From positions 248,001 to 312,000 of the forward strand of contig JAJTUQ010000005.1 in the NCBI GenBank assembly GCA_021399445.1: a DNA stretch of 64,000 nucleotides. Direction: 5' to 3'. The position numbers and the translations under genes are program-made. The DNA is from Xylogone sp. PMI_703 (taxonomy: Eukaryota > Ascomycota > Leotiomycetes). The notes beneath the pieces are model-generated. The model worked only from the letters and a program-made list of their open reading frames with translations. It did no database searches and was not told where the DNA came from. Shown here one piece after another: positions 11,314 to 21,689 of this stretch (position 1 is the stretch's first letter; every line of letters begins with the position of its first letter).

Positions 11314-13629
11314 ATGTCTATCACTGATTGGCCGGGTTCATCTGCTCTTGGGATCGGCCTACAGCCTTACAGATATGAGCCACTTTGCTCTCGGGATAGT
11401 ATCCGTCTTCTCGTCCTAGAGCCAGCAGAGTCTGTCTCAATGCCATTACAAGGAAGCATCTTACAGATCAGACGGCATGAAGAGACCGCAAAACTGGATA
11501 GTTGTCGAAGCTATTCTGCCTTGTCATACGTTTGGGGCCGGCCAATATTCTCTCAGCAGATACTTCTTAAGAGCGATTCTACTGAGTATAATTCATACTT
11601 ATTGATCACGGAGAATGTCAAAGATATACTTAAGAGCCTTCGCAAGGCGCATAAGCCGAGGTATCTGTGGATAGACGCCATTTGTCTCGACCAGCAAAAC
11701 GACGAGGAAAAAGCGGAGCAGATTCCGTTGATGGGAGAAATATACTCACAAGCTCATAAAGTACACATTTGGCTGGGTAGCGACAATGAAGACGAAACCG
11801 CAAAAGTCTTTGTTTTTTTTAGGCTTCTCGTGTTGTTTCCAGCGCAAGCGGAGGCTACCGATATCTTTGACGGTGCCGAAGCTGCTGCTTCTCAAATTAA
11901 AAGATTCTTCCAGCGTCCATGGTTTCAGCGGCGCTGGATTCTTCAAGAAGCAGCCCTTGCTCAGTATGGGATTATGTATTCAGGCGGACATTCAATCCCT
12001 TACACGATGTTTGTCTCTGCCTGCCGAAAGCTGCAAAGTTCTGTTTATGGTCGAGAGGAGTATGGAGTTCAGATGACCCTTACTTTATCTGAGACGAAAA
12101 AAAATCTCTTCGCCTTGCTTTGGATGCTAGATCGATCTATCTGCTCTGACAAGAGAGACAGAATTGCCGCTCTTTATGGATTCCTTCCTGCCGGTTCGCG
12201 GCTATCACTCGAATACAATACCGGTTATATGAACATCTATAAACAGCATGCCATTGCTTTGATCAATAGCCCTTTTCAGGATGAGATGATGCTTCATTTG
12301 TTCCAGTTTGGACCCCTACAACCCCGGCAAGGCAGCCCATTTTCTTCGTGGGTGCCGGACTGGTCCAATCAGCGTGACACAGGTATAAAATGCTTGCTGG
12401 ACACTCCCAATGGAAGTGAGTATAGGCAAGAGTCTAGCGTGCCACGGGCATTTCGAGCGTATTTTAAATGGCGACAAAATATACCATGGGAGAAAATAAG
12501 TGGCAACTTTGCGAGCGAACTGAAGCTATGGAAAAAATGGCTGTTCGATAACCCAAAGGGTTTCCCACTGCAAGGCGAAAGCAAGCTAACCTATCAGAGT
12601 GATAATATCAAGCCACCTTGCACGTTGCTAACGACTCGAAAGGATGAAGCAGGTTGCGATCTCCTGAATCTTAGATGGGTTAATGACTGGGCTGGATCAT
12701 ATGGTAGGACAATCTCCAAAGTTGTAACCGTCGGAGAAGGATTCGGGGGAGGTTACCAGTTTGTGGTCGATTGCTTTAGGCCATTACAAGAGAATCTTTA
12801 CATTCAAAGTGCTGGTCGAGGTTCAAACAATTTCCCCAAGCTAGCTCTGCTAGTAGAGTATATAATGACTTGGTATGAACGCCCGTCACTAAGTACCTGG
12901 GAGGGTAAAGAACGTCGTCTTGTGGTATATGAAGCATTGCGCACAATGATGACAGGAAAGCACCCAGAGTCAAAGTCCGCGGCTACAGTCTTTTCTAAAT
13001 CCCAGGACAACATGTCTCAGACGATTGAGGGAGTCATCACGGACTTAGGAGCCATGATGTATGAGAACAAGTGTGTACTTCTCGAGATTGAAGAATTAGA
13101 GCCCCAGTTTGCGCAGGACTCACGCCCGGAATTTGATTATGCTTTTGGCCCGTTGGCAATCAAGAAAGGCATGTTGCTTGTACCTCTAGCAAGTCATTTA
13201 CCCGACTACGGAAGTTCTAGCAATCGGGTAACATGGGCAGCAAACTACACGGATTTTGACATTGTTCAAGCAACAAGATACAAGCAATCAGATTGGTGTA
13301 CGATAACTCTCAATAACCTGATTGTCGTGAACCCCCTTGATGAAGTATACCCCATTTCAGCTCCAAGCGTGTTTGATAAGCTGCGGCAAATGGGGCGTCA
13401 TTCATCTGGTGAGGTCGACAGGGCGATTCCACCGCTCAGGGCCACCTATGTTTGCCCTTGCCTCGGTGTGATATATAGGCACTCATGGTTCATTGGACGA
13501 GATACCAAGGAACATTTTGTATCGCCTACACTAGATGCTCTTTCCTCCTACTGGAGGAACGTTGGGAGAATTTATAGTCAGGCTGCAAAAGAAGGAAGGC
13601 CACCACCTTTCACAATAGATCTTGTGTAG
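11314..13629 (+). CDS. HET-domain (heterokaryon incompatibility) protein
   Basis: Single-exon gene, 771 residues. The HET domain spans roughly residues 65-220. Its three signature blocks are visible: YSALSYVWG (67-75), YLWIDAICLDQQND (117-130) with the following EEKAEQIPLMGEIYSQAHKVHIWLG, and the RPWFQRRWILQEAALA block near residues 205-220. In filamentous fungi HET domains trigger cell death when incompatible hyphae fuse, and they are related to TIR-type domains. The long C-terminal half has no recognised domain; this is common, as HET proteins often carry variable partners. There is no signal peptide. No partner gene of a known HET pair (for example a STAND/NLR or SNARE-like gene) lies beside it. 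The frame is intact. Confidence 0.93.
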   Translation: MSITDWPGSSALGIGLQPYRYEPLCSRDSIRLLVLEPAESVSMPLQGSILQIRRHEETAKLDSCRSYSALSYVWGRPIFSQQILLKSDSTEYNSYLLITENVKDILKSLRKAHKPRYLWIDAICLDQQNDEEKAEQIPLMGEIYSQAHKVHIWLGSDNEDETAKVFVFFRLLVLFPAQAEATDIFDGAEAAASQIKRFFQRPWFQRRWILQEAALAQYGIMYSGGHSIPYTMFVSACRKLQSSVYGREEYGVQMTLTLSETKKNLFALLWMLDRSICSDKRDRIAALYGFLPAGSRLSLEYNTGYMNIYKQHAIALINSPFQDEMMLHLFQFGPLQPRQGSPFSSWVPDWSNQRDTGIKCLLDTPNGSEYRQESSVPRAFRAYFKWRQNIPWEKISGNFASELKLWKKWLFDNPKGFPLQGESKLTYQSDNIKPPCTLLTTRKDEAGCDLLNLRWVNDWAGSYGRTISKVVTVGEGFGGGYQFVVDCFRPLQENLYIQSAGRGSNNFPKLALLVEYIMTWYERPSLSTWEGKERRLVVYEALRTMMTGKHPESKSAATVFSKSQDNMSQTIEGVITDLGAMMYENKCVLLEIEELEPQFAQDSRPEFDYAFGPLAIKKGMLLVPLASHLPDYGSSSNRVTWAANYTDFDIVQATRYKQSDWCTITLNNLIVVNPLDEVYPISAPSVFDKLRQMGRHSSGEVDRAIPPLRATYVCPCLGVIYRHSWFIGRDTKEHFVSPTLDALSSYWRNVGRIYSQAAKEGRPPPFTIDLV

Positions 13630-14994
13630 GTAGCCACTTCTTCCGTGGATCGCTTTTTTTTAAAGGTAACAAAGAATAATGTCGGCATAATTGGGTTGTA
13701 TTAGGATGATAAATATTGAAAGTGGAAATGAAATGAAGCTAAATCTATAAACAATTTATATCGATTTCGCAAAAGTGCAATAGCTCCTGCACCGTAAAGT
13801 AGGTAGAAATGTGTTCTGGCCCATAGACTTTGGAGCAAAATTTCAGTCTCCGGCTAAGCCGGCAATTACGTGTTATTTCCAGCAAATGAATTACGTTATA
13901 GCAAGTAATTACGTTATTGTTAGTAGAGGTCGAACCGAAATAGTAAGCACAAAGGCTCGGCCAGGGACTACTTTAAAAATGGAATAATAAGGTCGATTGC
14001 TTATTAACAAATTCAGTCCAGATGCCTTAAGGAACACGGTATGCACTAGTGTAGCTCTGGCAGCCATAGACCTTTGCCTCCTTTTGTTGGTCTTGCAAGC
14101 TCCCTAGTGAAAAGACGCACCATATACACAGGGCTTTGCATAAACGTCATTTGCCAGTCTCCCTAATGCATATCAGAGTTGTTTGTTGTTGCAGGAAGAG
14201 GACATGTCGAAGGATGACTCATCCCCGCAGGTATCAAATCATTTCCACCTCTCATCTACAAACAGCATACCTTCTATGCCAGCCAAGCCCATCGATAGGA
14301 CCACTGTTCGAATTCACTTCTACCTAGCCATTAGGGTTTGGAAATCTGTACCGAGTAACCAAGTCAAAGAGGACTAAGTGTAAGTATGTGAAGATTTTGA
14401 TTAAATGTTCTCCTGGAAGGCCAAAGTGTGGACTTGACAGGTGTCTAGATTAGCGCGTCGGAAAAGTCTCCCTCCTAATAGCGCACACGGATAAGAATTT
14501 CCTTTCATGAATTATCTCAGTAAGAATTTGAAAAACAAACATTAAAATTTCTCAACTAAGCTTATAAAGCCTCTATAATCTTTGTCCATTACGTGAAGAC
14601 CTTGCCAGATTTTACAATAATCCCAGCTTTGACCTTGTCGGTAGAGAGTATTACGGGAGGAAATAGTAAAGTCAGCATAGTCTTACTATGGGTCCATGGA
14701 TCCTGAACATGATTCTCAGTCACGATTCCTAATCGGAAAGTCCTCAGCATGCATTTCTACTGATGATGTGGCATAATAAGTACTATTTAAAGTCCTTGGG
14801 TTTCTTCAAATTCTGCAAAACTTTAGCTTGGCTGAATAAAATCGTGTTTGCTTTTACCAAGACCGAGGTGCCAAATATCTATTCAGAATACTGAGATAGC
14901 AACAACGGTAAGCGCATTGCCCACTTTCAATGATTACTAGTTCAGTATCTAATTCAAAGTTAGCTCCCCTTTCATCCATAACCCAGCTTTCATC
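13630..14994. other. Intergenic region, AT-rich
   Basis: About 1.4 kb with no convincing gene. The motif taattacgt recurs several times around 13865-13920, suggesting a decayed repeat, but I cannot define its ends. Two overlapping short open frames at 14136-14377 show no family features. Confidence 0.45.
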
Positions 14995-15519
14995 ATGATC
15001 GTGAAGCCTTCGATTCTCGCCATTTTGGCTTGCACCACGGCAGTTCTGGCTGGTATTTGACTATTTGTAAGACTGTTATGCTTCTGTCACTGATACCAAC
15101 GTAGATACGGTACAATTTCAGCTTTTCAGCAGCGGGGACTGCTCAGGCTCTGCTTTTGAGACCGCAAATATAGGAACCGTTGAGGCTTGTCACGGTGCAG
15201 AAGGACAGGTTAATAGCTTCCGTAAGTTATCTTCTCGCAGCTCATCAACGTCACATGAAGAGAATAAAATCAGGTGGCCATAATAACCATTCCAATAGGC
15301 CTTAATGTCGGTCAAAGCTTCTTCGGTCAGGGAATCCATTGGTTTTTCAGTCAAATTGTTTCCGGCGAGGTATGCTCCGGACAGCAGACTATCGGTCCAC
15401 TCCAAAACAATGTATGTTTCTCAGTACAGCCTGGCTTTTCGGAGCGAACAGAACCTGCTTTTGGTTTTGGTTTGACCAGAGATGGAGAATGCATTAACTG
15501 CGACGTGATCATCCCATAA
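14995..15519 (+). CDS. Small secreted protein, likely frame-disrupted or unusually spliced
   Basis: Not visible as one open frame. Exon 1 (14995-15052) encodes a clear signal peptide, MIVKPSILAILACTTAVLA. Exon 2 (15105-15221, after a CGTAG acceptor) reads DTVQFQLFSSGDCSGSAFET and ends AEGQVNSF before a strong GTAAGT donor. Exon 3 starts at 15274 after an ATCAG acceptor. With the strong donor, exon 3 is entered in the wrong frame and stops at about 15305. The frame that looks conserved (TIPIGLNVGQSF, VCSGQQ, CFSVQPGF, to 15519) is reached only by using a weak GTTAAT donor 15 bases earlier, or if one base was gained near 15275. The result would be about 135 residues with paired cysteines, like small secreted cysteine-containing proteins common in Aspergillus and Penicillium. 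Function unknown. It may be a fresh pseudogene. Confidence 0.5.
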
Positions 15520-16866
15520 GAGTCGGCAACCATCCTCCTATCGTATTACTCTTAGAGTTATCAGCAATTGTCTTTGTCTGGCCCGCTTAGCTCGCCTTTT
15601 GTACCGGAGATTGGAATCTTCGGACAGTAGTAAGGTAATGGGAAGAGAAGCACGATAGTGGAGGATTAGGTGGGCTGCTTAGAAAGAACACTAAGACATG
15701 AGTTTAACAGATATAAAAAAACTAGTATAATAGAAGGAAATAGGACCCTTAGAAAGTCATAATACAACAGAGAGTGCCTACTCTAAAAGGTTGATTCTTT
15801 CTTTATATAAGGCATACTTTAGTGTAACATAATTTCCAGACAAGCTGGAAGACCGATATTCACCGCAACATGGACCAAAAGCACTCCATGGTCGAGCTCA
15901 GTAAGGATAAAGACTCAGATAATAACACTTCCAAAAGTTAATTATTTGGTTCAATGAAATCGCAGATATCAAGTTTATGAACCTTTCAGGTTCCCAATAA
16001 TGTGTCATATCCTTAACATTTGATTTTGGCCTTAGAATTTACATAATTCCCTCTCACAACTTCTTGCCAACGGGTGTCGTCGTGTCCAGATGAACTTTGT
16101 AATCAGCGCGGATGAGGATTTGACTATGTTGCAAAAGCGCCACTGACCGTCACTCGGCGTCAGAAGTGCTTAGGGGCTTCTGTGAAGATTTTCCTGACAC
16201 ACGGCTGCAAGCTCCCACATTATATTATGCATCAGAGCGAAGTGTTGGCGATCAGCTATTAGCTTTGGATCTCTACGGTGGAAATAGTAAGTGGGATTAA
16301 GGACGTCGTATTTCCTATCTTTCCGGGATGATTATCTTTGCTGGGATGGGGAAGACAGAGTACCGTAGTTAGTGGAGCTATGCTCCGGGGGTAAGATGTG
16401 ACTCTATGCCTCTGTACTGAGGTACAACCGTCAAGTACCGGTATTTGCACAGCACTATCAGGGAGGACTTTCAATTACCTTTATTAGGTAGTAACTCCTC
16501 AATCATTTCGTAACATTCACCCATATTATATTGACTTAACCGAGCTTGGCGGCGTTGACAACCATATATAGTTAGGGTCATTAGGAGGATGGACCCTCAG
16601 AAGAAGCCTGAGCCTCCGCATACTCAATCCGCCTAAGATGGCGTCATTACTTTACAATGAATGTAAAAAGTCCTAGAATCATGTTTTCCTCTATAAATGT
16701 ATAGTAGAATCTCTAGTAAGATAGTTAACCAACTACACTTCAATATACTCCTACCATAGCTTGCATTAGATCTGACAATAGGTTTTAAGCTACAGTACAT
16801 CTATTTTCCTGAGCTGGGTTTGAAGTTAAGCGAGCTGTCAAACTCGCTTCACTTTAGACACTAGAA
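15520..16866. other. Intergenic region with a dispersed-repeat fragment
   Basis: No gene recognised. AT-rich, with a fragment of a dispersed repeat at 16581-16656 that recurs near 27500. The part next to 16866 should be the 3' region of the LysM gene. Confidence 0.45.
16581..16656. repeat. Dispersed repeat copy 1
   Basis: Direct-orientation match to 27497-27575. Both copies start TAGGAGGATGGA and share the block CGCATACTCAATCCGCCT followed by a near-identical TCATTACT(T/C)TACA. Most differences are transitions. Neither copy has terminal repeats that would identify the parent element. Confidence 0.7.
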
Positions 16867-19107
16867 TTAAGCTATCATACAAGCTCCCTCCGGACAATAG
16901 CCATGATTGCAAGCATAGCTACACAATCCAAGGTAGCTACCGTCTTCTCCAGGCAAAGGCACTCCACTGTCGCCTGTTATTGGTGGAGGTGGCACCTGAT
17001 CTCCGTAACCAGTGCATATGCAAACAGGGGCTGGACAAAAGCCATAATTGCAAGCAAAGCTACATAATCCAACTTGGTTTGGGTTGAGACCTAGGCCTGC
17101 ATTACAGACAGCACCCGGTACGCTACTTGAAGCCTGGTCAGTAGTGCAAGCTGCTTCTGGACAATACCCGTGAGAACAGGTAAAGCTGCACAACTCTATG
17201 TAGTCTGGAGTTAAGCCCGCCGCCGGAAAACCCATTGTATTATTGGCTGGTGGGGGTGGTACCTGAGCGCCAAACACTGTGCAGGTACAAGGGTCCGGAC
17301 AGAAGCCAAAGTTACATGAGAAGCTGCAAAGACCAGCGAAATTGTCGGCCCCTATACCTGCTACACAGACGCCCGTAGGTGTGCTTGCAGGAGGATTTGT
17401 TGCGGCTGTTCCAGAGGCCGTAGCTGTAGCTGTAGCTGTAGCTGTAACAGTTGAAGTGGCAGACCCATCCACACAATAAGCTTTGCCGAGTAAGAGATTA
17501 GTACAATCAGCAGCCAAATTAGGGTTCCAGAGTATTAGATTAGCCATAGAAACACCAAGAGTGTTTTGCAGATTGAAACAAGTATCCCCACTAACAATAA
17601 CATGCCATTTAAAACAGATATTTGTCGTGCCAGGAGGTGTTGCAGCCGGTGGATCAACTGTAGATGATGGGCCAGTAGGAGTGGTGCTAGTAGTGTTCCA
17701 ATCTATAGTAGGATGCACACAGTACCACAAGTCTGCGATCAGGTTAAAGCAATCCTTATCAATAGAAGGATTAATTAACGTAAACAGCTCAACACTCACA
17801 CCAGCTGCAAGCGAAATACGCTGACATGTGTCAGCGACTTGCACCTGGTAATAACCACCACAATTCTTCGTTGTACCGAACGGAGTAGATCCAGGAGGGT
17901 CAACGACACTTCTAGCATATTGACTCTTAGTTTTTCCAGTGCTTGCAACAGTATCATTTGCAGGAAGGTTGGTAAGAGGTATAAAATCACCATCTGGATT
18001 AGATATGCAGACAATGCTAGTGTTATGAAGATTAGAACAATCAGCACTGATTGTTGGGTTATAGTTGAGAAAAGTGCTATAAGTAATGTTGTTATTAGTA
18101 GCAATTGTAAAGCATGTGTCATCTGAAGTTATTGTATAAGTCTTGCAACTTCCCGGTAAACATAGAGATTGGCCAACTGTTATAGAACAATCAGAAAAGA
18201 GATTGTTAATTGCCCATATCGATCCTTGCGCTACAGATTCAGCAAGAGAGATGGACTCGCAAGTATCGCCATTCTTTGTCGTATACATATTCTTAGATTT
18301 GCAAGTAGTATTACCATGGCTTGTAGAAACTGCTGCAGAAAAAGATATGCTATTTGTAAGCACAGCTAAATTGGAGTTTATACCGCAAGCTAATAACTTA
18401 ATGTTAGTAAGAATAATATGGTAATAATAAGCTCTTTTAGTTATACCGAAAACTGTCCTTACCTTTTTGTGTCTGCTGCCAATCAAGTGCTATATTAGCA
18501 CTATATCCGAGAAAAGGTGATTTTTGTAACGTTTGAAAATATGACACTTGGCAGGATGAGCATAGTATATCATGGGGAAGTTGAGACCATGAAGATACTA
18601 TGGGAGTGTTCATATATGCATTCGTAAGAAAATCTAGAAATATTTGAGTTAGAAAGTGGTTAATTCATTTTTTAAAAAAAAGAATTATATTAACATACCT
18701 GCGCAAAACAATCCAGTATCAGGATCTTTTGCACATATAAGGTCAAAATAATCATGTAACAAATCTCCCATAGCAGTGTTGGCTAGCCCTGGATCGACCA
18801 CAGGCGAGCTTCCACATGCATTAACAACATTGTTTTGATAACTGCTTATTGAATTCCTGCACGTTGAAGCACACAACGAAGTTGCTATACCGGTATCGTT
18901 TGGTGAAATATACTCAGAGCTGAGCGCAAGGCCCTGGAGAAGTGGCTCGCAACTGCTGATCGTTTTATTCAATGCTGCTGCACAATCTGCAGAAATGACA
19001 CTACTTGTACCAAATCCATTGGCCCCTATAAAATAAGGGTATGGCACGATATCTGATACGACTAGGTAAGGAAGACTAAAAGCTATGAGAAAGTGATCCC
19101 AATGCAT
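16867..19107 (-). CDS. Secreted multi-LysM protein with C-terminal cysteine-rich modules (3 exons)
   Basis: Model complement(join(16867..18389, 18463..18633, 18699..19107)), 700 residues. A hydrophobic signal peptide opens the protein. The next ~170 residues form the cysteine-containing N-terminal region usual in large fungal LysM proteins; splicing restores GLFCADFLTNAYMN and the QKSPFLGYSANIALDWQQT block. LysM-type repeats follow, each with a DTC-type start and a CVH/CVD/CLPG-type end (for example KNGDTCESISLAESV, VADTCQRISLAAGV, SGDTCFNLQNTLGV), about four in all. A Thr/Ala linker encoded by a GTAGCT microsatellite leads to four cysteine modules of the form LCSFxCxxGxCP, arranged A-B-A-B. 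LysM repeats bind chitin oligomers; in fungi they protect hyphae or blunt host sensing. The gene is divergent from a chitin-binding GH18 chitinase, a pairing known in Aspergillus and Trichoderma subgroup C chitinases. Confidence 0.93.
17419..17448. repeat. GTAGCT microsatellite inside the LysM gene
   Basis: About four and a half tandem GTAGCT units. On the minus strand they encode an alternating Thr-Ala run in the linker between the last LysM domain and the cysteine modules. The unit length is a multiple of three, so copy-number change would lengthen the linker without breaking the frame. Confidence 0.85.
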
Positions 19108-21689
19108 GATGAAAAGAGTGTATCCTAAGATGAGAAGTTATGAGAATCTTGCAGTATCTCAAGGTAGCACGAGAATAGGCAGGTCAATAAGATCTGATTG
19201 TCAATATGCCACAAAAATCCAGCTAGATGTATGAATGACTTTATACAGAGATATCGGAATACATTACCCTAATCATCAACGTAACGTAAAATCTCTCATA
19301 TAAGAAGTTGAGCCGTTTAGGTATAATTAAGGCTATAATAGCGAGTCTAAGTAATATGAGGCTTGAAGGCAAATGGCCAAGACTTTGCGGAATCTAATTC
19401 TGACAGGTTCAACCGCATGTCGTGAGAAACTTGCTACGAGGCAACGCAAGGAAAGTTAAGATTACGTTTAGTCTAAATAACACTAGCTTGAGCTTGAGGC
19501 AACTACAATATCTTTGCCTAGCTTACATCAGCTTACTTGTGGGGGATGCAATATGAGGCATTATACCTTTACAGCATGTAATCGCGACAGTGGCATACTA
19601 TCCCCCCTAAATGCATCCGCCTAGCAGCGTAACAACGAGGGTTAAAGTGTTATTGTGTGTATTCAGTGAGATCTGACAAGGACCGCAAAGATCTTGTTTT
19701 CTTATTTGAGTGATGTTTTTATGGAGAAAGTATCTATAGTACAGGGGATTGAGCAATCAGGTCACTCACTGAATGTGCTTGTTTACACTTCTGGGTGGAT
19801 GCCTTTTGTGTGGGGGGGGGCGCGGGGTAGTAGAAGTATCTATTGAATTACGTCCAAGTCTAATATATGAGGATTTATAATAATGACGGTTGTAAGAAAA
19901 GAATTGGTCACCTTTACAGTAGATGTGAAGGGTAGGTCAACTCAAAAGTAATGAAAAAACAATCTGTAGAAGCCTTCAACATTAACCTAGAATTTAGATC
20001 TCAAAACGTAATTTGCTGTTATATATAACTGTTGATTTCATTCTCTCTAGGTGTATTCAATTTATAGTAGTTATATGTAATGGTTAATATTAATTAAATG
20101 TTTCACTATGAATAATATACGCTTCAAACTTAAACTTGAAGGTATTAGTTCAAAGTCGGTTATATTCTGTGCAGAGCTGAAATACGCCCCATCTTGTCCA
20201 CTAATGCTTGCTCTGTACCAAGATCATGTCATTGAGTCAATGAATCTGGAAAGTAAAGGCCGCAGAGGCGCATTCTTGTGACCATGCCTGACATGATATT
20301 ACTCGACAAACTCAGCCTAAAGGGGGTTGCTGTTTTTAATATGAGCTTCATTCCTACGGCTGGCCCGGGTGCCACTCGCGCCACAACGATTATCAATTAA
20401 TCATTAAATATTATTGATTTACCAAACCTCAGTATATTCAACATTTCCTATATGTTCAGCTACCTTATAACAGCCAGACTGTATAGAAATTTATTTACCT
20501 ATAACTAAGTCAAAATAAAAAGGTAATTGACTGTTAAAGCTCGTCGGCCTATATCGGCCTAAGGCATTCAAGGCCCTACAAGGCTCCGCTTACAGGGCCT
20601 TAGGCCTACTGTATGGGCTGTACTGTATCGCCAACGCCCTACCGCCGTTGGCTCTTTTAGTATACTTACAGGCCTGAGGCCCTGTAAGCGACGCCTATAG
20701 TGCTCGAGTCTATAACGTCTATACTTCAGACTGACAAACTTTGGCTATCAATTACCTCTTTCTCTTAAGTCTTTTTTATTTTATTTTTAAATCTATACTC
20801 TTTTCAGTTATATAGCTATATAGAGGCGTTTATATTGTACAATCCTAATCAAACACTTCTCCTATAGAGCAATACCTTAGTAACTACTCTACCATTCTCT
20901 TAGGTCAGTTATAATTGAATAAATCATTATACAGCTTGAACATGATGACTATAGCTAAATCTATGGCAAATAGTTAAATATGCCGAAGTTTGGTAAATCG
21001 ATAATTCGTAATAGTTAATTGTTAATCGTTGTGGCGCGAGTGGCACCCGGGCCAGCCGTAATTCCGTCTCTTATCTAGAACGCTTAACTTGAAGAAGAAG
21101 TCAAGATAAGGGTTAAGTATACAGTAAAAGTTGCCAAGCTATGGGGTCTTCAACGAGATCTGGCACGAGGATGCACCCAAGAAGCACTAACTAAGAACCG
21201 CTTATTGAATGTTCCCGCCTCACGTCAGAAAATCATGGCGAAAACTAGGGTCACAGACAAGGTTTGAAAAAGAGCTGCAAGGGCCTTTTCACTCGTTTAA
21301 GGAAATTTGACCAGAGTTAGGCGATTCAGCAGTGTGAGACAGGTGCTTCTGGAGCGAGGTTGGGAATATCATAAGTTCATTTACACAATGCATACTAGGA
21401 TTTGTCATAGAGAATTGGCAGTGGAATTCGTGGCATAACGAGACAACCCATCTTTGCGTATAGTATCGGAACCATACATCAGCTAAAAGTGAGAAATTAG
21501 TGTATAGTCAAATAGCACAATTAGTGAATGGCGATATTAGGCATATGTTTAGACTCAATATATAACCGGACACATACATCATGCTAGAATCCCTCTCCCT
21601 CATTATTTCTTTCTGGTTTTTAGGAGATTGTAGAAAATCCTTTTCGTATCAAGCCTAGTGTCTTAATAGATTGTCCAGTTTTCTCTACA
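19108..21689. other. Divergent promoter region of the LysM/chitinase pair, split by a MITE
   Basis: About 2.6 kb between two divergent genes. Without the element at 20357-21058 the shared upstream region would be about 1.9 kb. It contains a poly-G run near 19811 and is otherwise AT-rich. No gene was recognised. Confidence 0.6.
20357..21058. mobile_element. MITE with 36-bp terminal inverted repeats and TA target duplication
   Basis: The left end begins CGGCTGGCCCGGGTGCCACT and the right end is its exact reverse complement over 36 bp (20357-20392 against 21023-21058). Imperfect inverted homology continues inward to about 77 bp. A TA dinucleotide flanks each end (20355-20356 and 21059-21060), as for Tc1/mariner/pogo-type insertion. 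The 702-bp element has no open frame of note, so it is non-autonomous. Its inside holds GC-rich short palindromic stretches (20540-20700) in an AT-rich body. A relic related to its right half lies at about 46440-46620. Confidence 0.92.

Noticed and set aside
17419..17448. Tandem GTAGCT units considered as a CRISPR-like array
   Set aside because: It is a coding microsatellite in a eukaryotic gene, with no spacers.
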